A stretch of DNA of 64,000 nucleotides from Endobugula sp047636495. GTDB taxonomy: Bacteria; Pseudomonadota; Gammaproteobacteria; Pseudomonadales; Cellvibrionaceae. Below, piece by piece: positions 7,478 to 16,543 of this stretch; the stretch's first letter is position 1; the number at the start of each line of letters is the position of its first letter. The position numbers and the translations under genes are program-made. The DNA is taken from assembly GCA_047636495.1 (NCBI GenBank), contig JBLILH010000004.1, positions 1 through 64,000 of the forward strand, given 5' to 3'. Under the pieces are notes generated by a model. That model did not search any database, was not told where the DNA came from, and saw only the letters and a program-made list of their open reading frames with translations.

Positions 7478-8828
7478 TTTGGTTAAGCCTCGATCTATTA
7501 AAACAGTTTTATTTGTTTGTTTAGTCCCCGTTGTAGCAGGCTTTATGATACTTGCATGGATCATTCATGGCGTATTACTAGACAAAGTGACTGAAAGGTT
7601 AATTGAGCACCAATTAGAAAGCCAAGGGGTAGAACTGGAAAGACAATTGAGTTCAATATTAAGGAAAGAAGAACATAGACTGTTATTAAAAAAATATTTA
7701 AAGGAACATGTTCATCATGGTGTTGCCCTAAAAATTAACAATAGAATTACGGTATCAACATTATGGGAGCCCATTTTAAAATCCGCATTAGAATCACTAC
7801 CAGAAAATGTAGACGAGTTTTTTTATCGTGTTATTTCATTGCCAGAGCCTACCCATTATATTATTCATTCAAAAAAATTCCAATTACTTAATGACGAAAT
7901 AGTGCTGCTAATTGCAGAGGATATTACGCAATTAAAAGCAAGTAATCTTACGTTACACTATTGGACAGCATTGGTTTTTTTAGTCTTAGCATTAATTTTA
8001 TTAATATTGATTGCTTTATCCGTCAACATCGCGTTAAAACCGGTTAAAGATTTAGGCTTATCAGTCAATGAGCTGCAAGCAGGTATTAGAGATCGACTAC
8101 CGGATGATAACCCTCCTGAATTCAAGGGGCTTGTTCATCAAATTAATCACCTCCTCAATTCTCTTGAGCAGCGATTGCAGATGTCACGCCAAGCCATCGC
8201 TGACCTATCCCATAGTGTTAAAACGCCCGTTGCTGCTGTTCGGCATATGCTCACAGATTTTGATTTTTACCTAGATAAAGACTGTAGAACACGCCTTGCT
8301 AATAAGCTAACTGATATTGACATGCACTTGGAAATTGAAATGCATCGTGTCCGCTTTGGTGGCCCCCAATCAGGAAAATTGGCAAAACCTGTACCGCAGG
8401 CGCGCGAACTAGTATGGATGCTGGATAGACTGCACGATACAAAACAATTTGAGCTGAATACCATTATCGATGAAGATCATCACTGGCCAATAGAGGAACA
8501 AGACTTTAATGAAATAATCGGCAACCTAATTGATAACGCAGGCAAGTGGGCCAACCATTCAGTGACTGTTAGCATCTCTGAAAATAATTTCTACTACATT
8601 ATGTTAGTGGAAGATGACGGGGCTGGAGTTGATCAAGAAAATATAGACAAAATAGGTTCTCGCTCTGTGCGACTGAGTCACGATATAACCGGTCATGGCT
8701 TAGGTTTATCAATAGTAATAGATATAGTTGATCGTTATCAGGGTACGATAAATTTTTCTAACAATCGGTTTGGTGGATTTTCTGCTGAGGTAGAACTACC
8801 AAAAACAGTGCATATAAATGATGATTAA
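7467..8828 (+). CDS. Sensor histidine kinase of the copper two-component system
   Basis: This 453-residue membrane kinase has two transmembrane helices, around residues 15-37 and 166-190, enclosing a periplasmic sensor of about 125 residues. A HAMP-like linker, a HisKA domain with the phospho-accepting His249 in DLSHSVKTP, and a HATPase_c domain (N box near 350 in NLIDNAGKWA, G boxes EDDGAGVD and GHGLGLSIV) follow. The ATG at 7467 is chosen because it overlaps the regulator stop codon by 11 bases and gives a normal short cytoplasmic N-terminus. An upstream in-frame ATG would add 34 residues read from inside the regulator gene. The periplasmic domain has few Met or Cys residues, so its ligand is not evident. 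Confidence 0.92.
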   Translation: MKNDLVKPRSIKTVLFVCLVPVVAGFMILAWIIHGVLLDKVTERLIEHQLESQGVELERQLSSILRKEEHRLLLKKYLKEHVHHGVALKINNRITVSTLWEPILKSALESLPENVDEFFYRVISLPEPTHYIIHSKKFQLLNDEIVLLIAEDITQLKASNLTLHYWTALVFLVLALILLILIALSVNIALKPVKDLGLSVNELQAGIRDRLPDDNPPEFKGLVHQINHLLNSLEQRLQMSRQAIADLSHSVKTPVAAVRHMLTDFDFYLDKDCRTRLANKLTDIDMHLEIEMHRVRFGGPQSGKLAKPVPQARELVWMLDRLHDTKQFELNTIIDEDHHWPIEEQDFNEIIGNLIDNAGKWANHSVTVSISENNFYYIMLVEDDGAGVDQENIDKIGSRSVRLSHDITGHGLGLSIVIDIVDRYQGTINFSNNRFGGFSAEVELPKTVHINDD

Positions 8829-8924
8829 GTGATCAATAAACGGGCGTGGACTGGGAGAACTGATTAATGACGGGGTGGTTTCTTGCGGTGAATTTCAAGA
8901 GAGTTGTCGCCTGTTGTGTAAAAA

Positions 8925-9035
8925 TTATGCCGCCTGACTCTCTACTACCTTACTTTTCCCTTTTTCGGGGTTGAGTACGCAAACTTGAAAAACATTTTTT
9001 GCCAAATCAATACTCATTACGCTATTGTTGTTCAT
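8925..9035 (-). pseudogene. IS110-family transposase, N-terminal stub
   Basis: The minus-strand frame begins MNNNSVMSIDLAKNVFQVCV and ends at a TAA after 36 codons. SIDLAKNVFQV is the first catalytic-Asp segment of IS110-family transposases, and the other 300 or so residues are missing. The sequence differs from the intact transposase at 555-1505, so it comes from a second element. It is too short to act. Confidence 0.8.
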
Positions 9036-9111
9036 GATGGACACCTCACTTTGATTGTAGTTATACGCAAACTAAGTCTGGCACATTGCGATGCCGTTAG
9101 TGGGGTGTCCA
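9036..9111. repeat. Inverted repeat beside the IS110 stub
   Basis: ATGGACACCTCACT at 9036-9049 and AGTGGGGTGTCCAT at 9098-9111 are inverted copies with one mismatch. The left copy abuts the start codon of the transposase stub. GTGGGTGTCC recurs near 10370 upstream of the RAYT pseudogene. The repeat may be the old terminus of an element or a REP-type target. Confidence 0.45.
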
Positions 9112-9295
9112 TCTCATCACCCACCAATAAAAAACTCTCGCAAAGACCAAGCTGAATTTTCACCATTCACTTCATTCTTCAAAAATATAGAGATAGTACC
9201 GAAAAGAGCGGGTAGATCACCTAAAATACAAAATTCAGGCGGGCGAGCACTGCGATTGAGAAGCTACAACAAGCGAGTTTGTTTTCAGGAAGCCG

Positions 9296-10303
9296 TTAAG
9301 CCGTTTTACGTGGGTAATTGAATTTTTTATAAAAAATCGTTTCAAATTTCTGCGTGTTTTCAATCCATTCGTCAGCATCAATATTAAGGCGTTGTAATAT
9401 TGGTAGAAATGTATCGGAGATAAACCCGCGCTTGTCTTGGCGTTGGATACGGCCGGTGGTATCGACAAGGGTAAGATAATCCTTGTGGCTGAATAACACA
9501 CCGTTTTGGTTGAGATGTTTCACCTTGCCTTCGAGAGCCGCAAGCGGCTTAACGGAAAAGCGTTGCATATAGTGTGGGTTGAAATCAGGGTTGTTTGCCA
9601 ACGCACTGATTAAATTAAGCTTGGTTTAATGCGTTCTTTAATACTGGTGTGTTTCGATTGCTCGGGGGTATCCGCCATCTTTGCACGAATAGGATTTAAG
9701 TCGGCGTAGGCCATCGCTGTGAGTAGGGCTTCTTCGGTCAGTAACAGTTGCGACTTGAATCGACCCTGACTCACATGGATGTGGGAAATGCCGGCATTGC
9801 AGGCGCAAATCCCTGCCCCAGAAGCGGCCCGTGCAATTCTCTTCAATGTTGGCCTGTCTGGCGATCACTTGATTTAATTGCTGCATAAACTCGCTAACGC
9901 TTGTTAAACGAACGCGCCAGTCGTCAACAATGCGGGTTAGTACGTTCATTTCCGCTACGCCGATAGGGTCACCTTTTTGATACTTTTGAATAAGGAAGGG
10001 GCCTTTATGAAGGCAAAGCCAGCGTTGAATAACCTCGTCAAAGCTCCAGTTTTCGGTACTTGCCAGCTCTATTCTTAAGACGATGTGGTAGTGGTTACTC
10101 ATTACGGCATAACTATCAATTTCAATAGCGAATACCGTTGAGAGCAACCGAATGCGGTCTTCGATCCATTGTCTGCGGTGCTCGTAGCATTGCCCTGTCA
10201 GTTTATCGGTGCCGCATAAATAAGAGCGGCGTACGCATCGAGACATAATATGGTAGTAGGGTGTATCGGCAAGGGATATTTGTTAGGCGCGTGCTGTCGT
10301 CAT
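9296..10303 (-). pseudogene. REP-associated tyrosine (Y1/HUH) transposase, broken
   Basis: The remains encode a RAYT-type transposase, relatives of which move or maintain REP palindromes. The original start is the ATG at 10303, behind AAGGAG. Codon 7 is TAA (10283-10285), after which the frame reads ISLADTPYYHIMSRCVRR, a typical family N-terminus. The HUH motif NHYHIVL is intact. After CTGRFW the reading frame is broken by roughly 50 extra bases before GRFKSQLLL (near 9770), and the frame changes again near 9605 before the C-terminal part that stops at 9296. Three separate lesions show it is dead. REP-like hairpins elsewhere in the window are possible past substrates. Confidence 0.85.
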
Positions 10304-10561
10304 AAGAAACTCCTTTTCTGTATGGATGAACAGTGTTTATGGTAACGGCCGGCCACTAAGATGTCGACGTGGAGTGGGTGTCCTCCAAGATCTTGGCCAT
10401 GTTTTATTGATCGTCGTTTTGGAGGCTATGAGTTGTATTTTAAAAGGGTGGGCTGCGGTATGGGGAGATGTGCCTCACTGTGCACTGCTTGTTAGGTCTT
10501 AGGTTGGGCGGCATTTAGTCTTGGTTCTTATTCAAGTTTGCTGAGTAATCTGGCTAATAAC

Positions 10562-12472
10562 CTATTCAGCTAACTTAAAGCGTTGGGTGACTTCTGCTAT
10601 TTTCTGTGTTTGGTTAGACAGGTCATGGGAATAGCCTTCTAGCCTTAGGCGTATTTTCTTAGTGGATTCACCCTGTTCACAAATATCACCTACTTGTGAT
10701 GCAATATCATTCGTGTTGTAAGATATTTCTTCAACAGCAATGACCACTTGATCCATTTCAGCAGCTACTTTTTGGATAGATTCTTCGATAGCATCAAATG
10801 AACCTTTAGCATTATTTGCATTTTCTTCTCCAGAAGAGGCTAGCTTAATACCTTGATTCATAAGTTTAGCCATTTTCTTGGCTTGATTGTTAAAATTTTT
10901 AATGATGTCGCCAATACTGCTAGTTGCGCTGACAGTTTTTTGCGCTAGAGCACGTACTTCATCGGCAACCACTGAAAAGCCACGTCCCGCTTCACCTGCA
11001 CGGGCAGATTCAATGGCCGCATTTAGGGCGAGTAAATTGGTTTGATCGGCTAAGCCATTGATGACATCAATAATTCCCAGCATTTTTGTACTTGCCTGTT
11101 CCAACTCTTCGACTTCATGATTGGTTTCGCTAATTAATTCTGCAATGTGACTCATGGAGGAGACGCAGTCGTTAATCACCTTGCCGCCGGTTTTAGTGCT
11201 TTCAGAGGCCGACTGTGCTGTTTCACTTACGTGTACTGAACGTTCTGCGACATCATTAACGGCGATAGAAATTTGTTGGGTAGCTTCAGTAGATTGCTTA
11301 GTTTTTTGTTCTACCTCTTCACTACTCTCGGCCAATTGTTCAACCGCGTATTCAAGATGTTTACGAATTTCAAGAAGCGTATTATTGCCATCAAGCACCT
11401 TGGAAATCACATCGGAAATGTCATGCACCATAAGATTAGATGCTTTTTTAAGCTGAGTGAATTCATCTTTTTCATTATTGTTTGTTTCTAGGCGTTTAGA
11501 AAAATTGCCCTCGGCAACCTGCTCAAGAAAAGCATGCATGGATTTTAGTTGGATATTGAGCTCTCTAGCAATGGCTCCTAGACTAATAAAGATAATAACA
11601 CCGACGATTATTGCTGCGATTAACATAATATTCGTGGCCGCTTGCTGCGCACGTTCTGCCTGAGCGATCACTTGTGTGATCACGGTATCATCAAGAAATT
11701 TCTTCTGTTGCTGTACAATATCATTCAATTCAATTAATACTGGTTGTAATTCCGCCGCAACGGTAGACTCTTTATCAATTAAGCCTTTAATCTCATCGTA
11801 AGCGATCCTATATTTATTGACAGACTGCCCAATTACAATGGACTCCCATTTCATATCGATTACAATAGCTTCTAAGTTTGCTAGCCCTTTTTCTAGTCTG
11901 GCCTTATCAGTAGGGCTTTTAGTGATTAGGTAGCCTTTTTGTCCTGCAATCATGCCAACCACATCGTCGTCGATTATGGAAAAACTAATTTCTTCTAATT
12001 GTTTTTGTGCGGCATATAGGCCTTTAAGTTTGCCTTCGTTTGGTGTAAAACCAATGATGCTTCGTCCTTCTAATATGGTCTTATTCCCGCTAACATAAGC
12101 GTTAACTAGCCTGGATAATCGCTCTGAAAAAGCGGAAAGTTCCTGATAATTAAGACCTTTAGACATGGCCTGCATATTCAAAACCAAGGTGCTTAGAGCC
12201 TCTAAATCAGCAGCAAACTCCGCGCTATTTTCAGCGGTCAAGTCTTGCGCGGCAAGTTTGAGTTGCAACAGTTTACCCGCGAGAATAATGGATTTAGTGT
12301 CGTACTCAGATGCTGCTTTTTGTTGGACGAAACTCTTACTAACACTACTCAGCCCCATAAACCCTGAACCTGTGACCAAAATGAGTCCCAGCAGAGTGAC
12401 GGCGATAACAATCGTTAGCTTCTGTTTCCAAGAAAGGCTAGGGATAGGTAATTTCTTTAATACTGACAACAT
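10562..12472 (-). CDS. Methyl-accepting chemotaxis protein
   Basis: The 636-residue chemoreceptor has a transmembrane helix at about residues 17-40, a helical periplasmic domain of some 240 residues, a second helix near 279-301 (IMLIAAIIVGVIIFI), a HAMP domain and a long cytoplasmic signalling coiled coil. The conserved hairpin tip that contacts CheA and CheW is present around residues 480-512 (LLALNAAIESARAGE, GRGFSVVADEVRALA). Gln/Glu-rich helix flanks are suited to CheR methylation. The ligand is unknown, and the helical bundle sensor type is common in aquatic gammaproteobacteria. The gene stands alone. A TRAP-type binding protein gene lies 1.5 kb upstream on the other strand. Confidence 0.95.
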   Translation of the reverse strand: MLSVLKKLPIPSLSWKQKLTIVIAVTLLGLILVTGSGFMGLSSVSKSFVQQKAASEYDTKSIILAGKLLQLKLAAQDLTAENSAEFAADLEALSTLVLNMQAMSKGLNYQELSAFSERLSRLVNAYVSGNKTILEGRSIIGFTPNEGKLKGLYAAQKQLEEISFSIIDDDVVGMIAGQKGYLITKSPTDKARLEKGLANLEAIVIDMKWESIVIGQSVNKYRIAYDEIKGLIDKESTVAAELQPVLIELNDIVQQQKKFLDDTVITQVIAQAERAQQAATNIMLIAAIIVGVIIFISLGAIARELNIQLKSMHAFLEQVAEGNFSKRLETNNNEKDEFTQLKKASNLMVHDISDVISKVLDGNNTLLEIRKHLEYAVEQLAESSEEVEQKTKQSTEATQQISIAVNDVAERSVHVSETAQSASESTKTGGKVINDCVSSMSHIAELISETNHEVEELEQASTKMLGIIDVINGLADQTNLLALNAAIESARAGEAGRGFSVVADEVRALAQKTVSATSSIGDIIKNFNNQAKKMAKLMNQGIKLASSGEENANNAKGSFDAIEESIQKVAAEMDQVVIAVEEISYNTNDIASQVGDICEQGESTKKIRLRLEGYSHDLSNQTQKIAEVTQRFKLAE

Positions 12473-12930
12473 AATAAATATTTTTCATTGATGAATAATA
12501 AAATATTGGCGAATACAGCCACTTTTTCATACTTGTATTAATTAGTGTAGACAAGAAAACTATGTCCAGCTATTTATCTGCACCAGTTAGTTAGCATATA
12601 AAGTTATATCTTTACTTTTTATATAACTTTATTGTTGTATAAGTTTTGTACAGCTGGGATTGTAATCTAAGGAAGGGCAGTGAATAGAGCCTTCTTATTT
12701 TGGCGCTATCATCCTGAATGTAGGCAATGATTGTATGGGCTCCTTAGTTTTTGTCGACACCAGCCTACGTAATTGGTGTGGTGGAGTCCGTACATCGCTT
12801 ACCAATGATTAGCTAGGGATGTTAATTTTGGCGTGGTTCAAAAACAGGGTGTATTGGGTTCCAATTGACGATATTTACCCACCTTTGCCTTTTCAGCATC
12901 AGTGTCTGTAATATTTAAAAAGTGTGACGT
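12473..12930. other. Intergenic region, no gene seen
   Basis: This AT-rich stretch holds the promoter region of the chemoreceptor gene at its left edge (no clear sigma-28 box found). No convincing frame or RNA gene was seen. Confidence 0.5.
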
Positions 12931-13668
12931 TTAGGCGGAGCGCTTAAACCTTTTGAAACCCAATAACTCTAGCCAATATGGATAAGGTTTACCCGATAAT
13001 ATTTCGGCGGGGTTTTTTCCTTTTTTTCAGCTCTTGCCCTTCGGACAAAGGGTGTATGGTTCAACAAAAGCGCAATAGGCCTAGGAAACCATGTCCTATT
13101 TCTATCCTGTGTCGAATATTTTTTCTAACACGTTCGTTAAGATTTTCAATTATTGAGCTGATGACAGTACAGTGATTGAACATCAATACCGGACAAAATA
13201 GGTTTGTTGTGATGATATAACTCGTCATTCGTAGTCTCGCTGACACTGTATAAATCCTCAATGGTATTATTTGTTTTGGCGCTTTCTACTGCTAAGTTAA
13301 ATAAATTATTCACTGTTTCTATCAAATGTTACCATCGAATACATGCTGTAAGAGCATTATAAAATTCCGATAGGACGCATTAGACAACATCAAAACGATA
13401 ACACGCTGGGTCATCCACGCCTTGGTAATAGGCAAATAGTAAATCACATCATCGCCGTTTGAAATCTCAGTATCAAACTGTTTGTTGACCGCTGCTTAAA
13501 ATTCTATCCCTTTTTTCTTAATAAATTTCCGGCTGGTATTATTATCACGACTAAAAATTAGATGGTTTTTTGTTTGCTAGCAACCTGCAAAGCGACACGT
13601 TTTTTTCGTTCAGCGGACATGGGTTTCGCAGATGATACGGGAGATAAAAAGGGTGATAGTGTAGCCAT
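12931..13668 (-). pseudogene. Decayed DUF6399-like transposase
   Basis: Fragments in all three minus-strand frames line up in order with a transposase-like family I associate with DUF6399. The N-terminal MATLSPFLSPVSSAK with AERKKRVALQVAS starts at 13668. FDTEISNGDDVIYYLPITK lies within 13322-13495, then SETTNDELYHHNKPILSGID, then ENLNERVRKNIRHRIEIGHG near 13080-13170. The end is NPAEILSGKPYPYWLELLGF, finishing at TAA 12931. Several stops, frameshifts and missing internal parts (738 bases against roughly 1.5 kb expected) show the gene is dead. The family name is from memory and should be confirmed by a profile search. Confidence 0.65.
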
Positions 13669-13974
13669 AGTCGTGAGAGCATCCAGTCATTATTGAGGAG
13701 TGCGCTATTTTACAGCAATACATTAGTTTGAAAAACAGACTGTCTCTCGTATAGTGACCGATTGCGTGTGCCGAAAGTGTTATCCTAAGTTGAACTTAGC
13801 TAATTTTTTAATGAATAATTTGCGTATTTTTAACCCATAAGCTATTACTACAGTTAAATATTTTGTGTAAACACAAGTTTTTATGTTTTTTGTAGATTGA
13901 CGTGAACTAAGCAAGATATGGTATTCACAATTAATTTTAATTTTAATTACTAATAACTTAGGGGTGTTTCTATT
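13669..13974. other. Upstream region of the TRAP binding-protein gene
   Basis: No gene is seen. The last 100 bases are very AT-rich (TTAATTTTAATTTTAATTAC) and end with AGGGG before the ATG at 13975, so this is probably promoter and leader. Confidence 0.45.
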
Positions 13975-15081
13975 ATGAAGTTAAGAAATAATATTGTTTC
14001 GGTCGTTGCAAGCATATTGTTGGGCGTTGTTATGTCCTTCCAAGTGTATGCATCCACTACTTTGAAAATTCAGGCGGCGGTTCCAGAAAAATCGGATGAC
14101 TTTGAAATGCTGGAACGTTTTGCAGATACAGTAAAAACGTTGACTGGAGGGGAAGTGGTTCTCGATATCATGCCCAGTGGTAAAATGGTTAAGCCGAAAG
14201 AAATCATTGATGCCGTCAGTAGTGGTACCGTAGACGGTGGTTTTGCTTGGACGCATTATTGGAGTAATAAGCATCCTGCCGCCATGTTGTTTGGCGCACC
14301 CATTGCAGGCTCTGGTGTTGGCATAGACAACTTTGCTTTTATGTCTTGGTTCAATAATGGTGGTGGTAAGGAGCTTTATGAAGAGATGTGGAAGGAAATG
14401 GGTTTAAACATTAAAGGAATGTTTATTCTAATGGCGGGGCCAGAGGCTTTGGGTTGGTTTAAAGAGCCTATCAATAGTATGGATGACTTCAAAAAATATC
14501 GATTCCGTACTCCTCCTGGTATCCCTGGCCAAGTTTATCAAAATTTAGGTATTACCTCTGTTCCTATGCCTGGTGGAGAGATTTTCTCTGCGCTAGAAAA
14601 TAAAGTGATTGAAGCTGCTGAGTGGTGTTGTCCCAAGCCTGACAGTGAATTTGGCTTTCAGAAAGTATTGAAACATTACTATTTGCAAGGTTTACACCAA
14701 GTGGTTGTAAATGGTGACATTTACTTTAATGGTGATAAGTGGAATAAGCTTACGCTTTCTCAGCAACAGATTATTGAAGCTGCGGCAGATGCTACCATCA
14801 TGAGAAACTTAACCAAGCGCATTTATGATAATGGTGTGGCGTTGGAAGATTTGGTTAATAATCAGGGCGTTATTCTGCATGATACCCCCAAAGATTATTT
14901 TGCAGCCTTTATGAATGAAGCGAAAAATGTACTTGAAAGTGAAGCAAGTAAAAATGCTTTCTTTAATAAAGTATGGCAATCGCAAAAAGATTTCGCTAAA
15001 ATCGCCGTTCCTTATTGGGCTGAAGCGCAAACTTCCAATGCGAGTTTAGGAAAAGCCTATGCGAATTCCTTAAAGAAATAA
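13975..15081 (+). CDS. TRAP transporter substrate-binding protein, DctP family
   Basis: This 368-residue periplasmic protein has a Sec signal peptide (hydrophobic IVSVVASILLGVVMSF, cut after VYA) and the DctP/TakP-type fold. The Arg-containing helix segment KKYRFRTPPGIPGQVYQNLG (about 175-194) includes the conserved ligand Arg, and PMPGGEIFSALENKVIEAAEW is the typical downstream block. The TakP-like subgroup binds 2-oxo acids or other organic anions such as lactate, but the substrate is not determined. The membrane subunits DctQ and DctM are not present anywhere nearby, so it is an orphan. They may be encoded elsewhere, or the protein may feed a chemoreceptor. Confidence 0.92.
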   Translation: MKLRNNIVSVVASILLGVVMSFQVYASTTLKIQAAVPEKSDDFEMLERFADTVKTLTGGEVVLDIMPSGKMVKPKEIIDAVSSGTVDGGFAWTHYWSNKHPAAMLFGAPIAGSGVGIDNFAFMSWFNNGGGKELYEEMWKEMGLNIKGMFILMAGPEALGWFKEPINSMDDFKKYRFRTPPGIPGQVYQNLGITSVPMPGGEIFSALENKVIEAAEWCCPKPDSEFGFQKVLKHYYLQGLHQVVVNGDIYFNGDKWNKLTLSQQQIIEAAADATIMRNLTKRIYDNGVALEDLVNNQGVILHDTPKDYFAAFMNEAKNVLESEASKNAFFNKVWQSQKDFAKIAVPYWAEAQTSNASLGKAYANSLKK

Positions 15082-15093
15082 TATATTCTTAAT

Positions 15094-15165
15094 AGTGCCA
15101 TTCAGAGTGCCATTCAGGGTGCCATTCAGGGTGCCATTCAGAGTGCCATTCAGAGTGCCATTCAG
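15094..15165 (+). repeat. 12-base tandem repeat, six copies
   Basis: Six consecutive copies of (A/G)GTGCCATTCAG start 13 bases after the stop of the binding-protein gene. Copies 1, 2, 5 and 6 begin with A and copies 3 and 4 with G. A different 12-base repeat follows dnaE (26896-26943). Confidence 0.95.
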
Positions 15166-15202
15166 GACAAGCACTCACCAATCTATCATCTATTAATTTA
15201 TC

Positions 15203-15243
15203 ACCTACACTAAATACATCGTTAATATGTATTTAGTGTAGGT
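15203..15243. terminator. Perfect 17-base inverted repeat, possible terminator
   Basis: ACCTACACTAAATACAT (15203-15219) is followed by the seven-base loop CGTTAAT and an exact inverted copy (15227-15243). No T run follows, so it is not a classic intrinsic terminator on the plus strand. It may act as an mRNA-stabilising hairpin, a factor-dependent terminator or a protein-binding palindrome. Confidence 0.45.
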
Positions 15244-15711
15244 ATAAACTCTTGTAAATCCGAGTAATTGTAGTATGAAGGTTAGCGATATAAGCACTAT
15301 CCAATTCAAAAATGAGTCTGAACGGGAGTCTTAAACTTCCACCTAGATGGCATAGTGGTTAATTGAAGTGGCAGTATAAAGCTGTTGGTTGTTATCGGCT
15401 ATTTTTTGCTATTGTTGATTAGCACAATTAACCACTTATCTTTTTCGGTGGCGTGTGGGCAAAGGGTGAATGAGTGCGGAGGGTACTTGTGCTTAGAGAG
15501 CTTTGCGAACGGTGGCCGTTAGATCACTTGGCTTCGTCGTCTTTTACCCAAAGGCATAAATGTTAACTCGCCTCCAGCCTAAGCCTTATATGATGTTTTT
15601 ATTCATAAGTTCGCAGTTTTCCCTATAGGGTCCTACTGTTAGTGCGTTCGGCTTCCAGCAGACTAACACTCACGGGTAAGCCCTTGCCATTCGCTAGTAG
15701 TTATCGTTTAA
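15244..15711. other. Intergenic region before the attC-like pair
   Basis: No frame or RNA gene is convincing. A stem TGTTAGT/ACTAACA with a loop rich in G and C lies near 15638-15669 and may be part of a degraded cassette site. Confidence 0.4.
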
Positions 15712-15781
15712 TCACAACATGTTTTTGACGGTGATCTTCCTACAGAAGACTTTCACTTCATTAGTTCATGCCGATGTTGGG
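15712..15781 (+). other. attC-like fold, first of a pair
   Basis: CACAACATG at the left pairs with the ATGTTG at the right. An inner stem is formed by GTGATCTTC and GAAGACTTTCAC. The fold ends in GTTGGGC (15775-15781), an exact match to the attC core GTTRRRY. Length is about 70 bases, inside the usual attC range. Confidence 0.45.
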
Positions 15782-15796
15782 CGTACACAAAGTTGT

Positions 15797-15893
15797 AACC
15801 TGGGGCAGTTTGCTTCGCTCCGTTTTGCGGTGGCTACGCCACTTTACTACAAAACTTCACTACACAAACTGTACAAGTTACCACTGCGTTAGG
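15797..15893 (+). other. attC-like fold, second of a pair
   Basis: GTAAC near 15798 pairs with GTTAC near 15872. The loop region contains TTTGCTTCGCTCC and GTGGCTACGCCAC, and the fold ends in GCGTTAGGC, whose GTTAGGC is the perfect consensus right core. A ribosome site and a gene start follow within 35 bases. This is the best attC candidate in the window. Confidence 0.55.
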
Positions 15894-15922
15894 CGAAACA
15901 AATGAATCCTTAGGATCTGAAT

Positions 15923-16543
15923 ATGAATATGAATATCGCAATTTTAACCTTCGATGGTTTTAATGAACTAGATTCGTTTATCGCGGCCGGCATACTGAAT
16001 CGAATGAAAGGTTCTGGATGGAATGTCCAAATTACATGTCCCTCTGAGAATGTAACTTCAATGAATGGCGTTCAAATTACTGCTCAATAACCTTTAGAGT
16101 TTGCGAACCATGCTGACGTTGTAGTTGTAGGCAGTGGTATTTACACTCGAGATATTGCTAAAAATAGCAGCATTCTGGATCGGCTCAATCTAAACCCTGA
16201 ATACCAATTGGTTTGTGCGCAGTGTTCAGGCACTTTACTACTTTCTGTTTTAGGTGTTTTGAATGGGCTGCCAGCTTGTACCGACTTGACCACTAAGCCT
16301 TGGGTTGTTGAATCAGGAGTAAATGTACTAAACCAGCCATTTTTCGCTGAAGGCAATATTGCGCCTGCGGGTGGCTGTATGTCATCACAATACTTAGCAA
16401 CTTGGATCATTGCCAAACTAGCAGGTAGTGAGGCTGCTGAGTCCGCAATACATTATGTTGCTCCAGTTGGAGAAAAGGATTCAACCGTTGCACATAACAT
16501 GTCAGTTGTTTCTCCTTTTTTACAAACGGCGGATGTCGCCTAA
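15923..16543 (+). pseudogene. DJ-1/PfpI-family protein with a premature stop
   Basis: The frame opens at ATG 15923 (AGGA upstream), reads as a DJ-1/PfpI-superfamily protein and would be 206 residues long. It is interrupted only by TAA at 16088-16090 (ITAQ-stop-PLEFANHAD), probably from a CAA codon. Downstream the nucleophile elbow VCAQCSGTLLLS and the GGCMSSQYLATW segment are well preserved. Members of the family are glyoxalases, deglycases, isonitrile hydratases or transcriptional regulators. Decay looks recent because a single base explains the loss. Reinitiation could still give the C-terminal two-thirds, but that piece lacks part of the fold. Confidence 0.8.

Noticed and set aside
12978..13261. 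Short frames on both strands read as possible small proteins.
   Set aside because: The minus-strand frame contains ENLNERVRKN and belongs to the transposase relic. The plus-strand frame is its shadow.
15094..15165. CRISPR-like array.
   Set aside because: Units are 12 bases and directly joined without spacers, and no cas gene is near. The same holds for 26896-26943.
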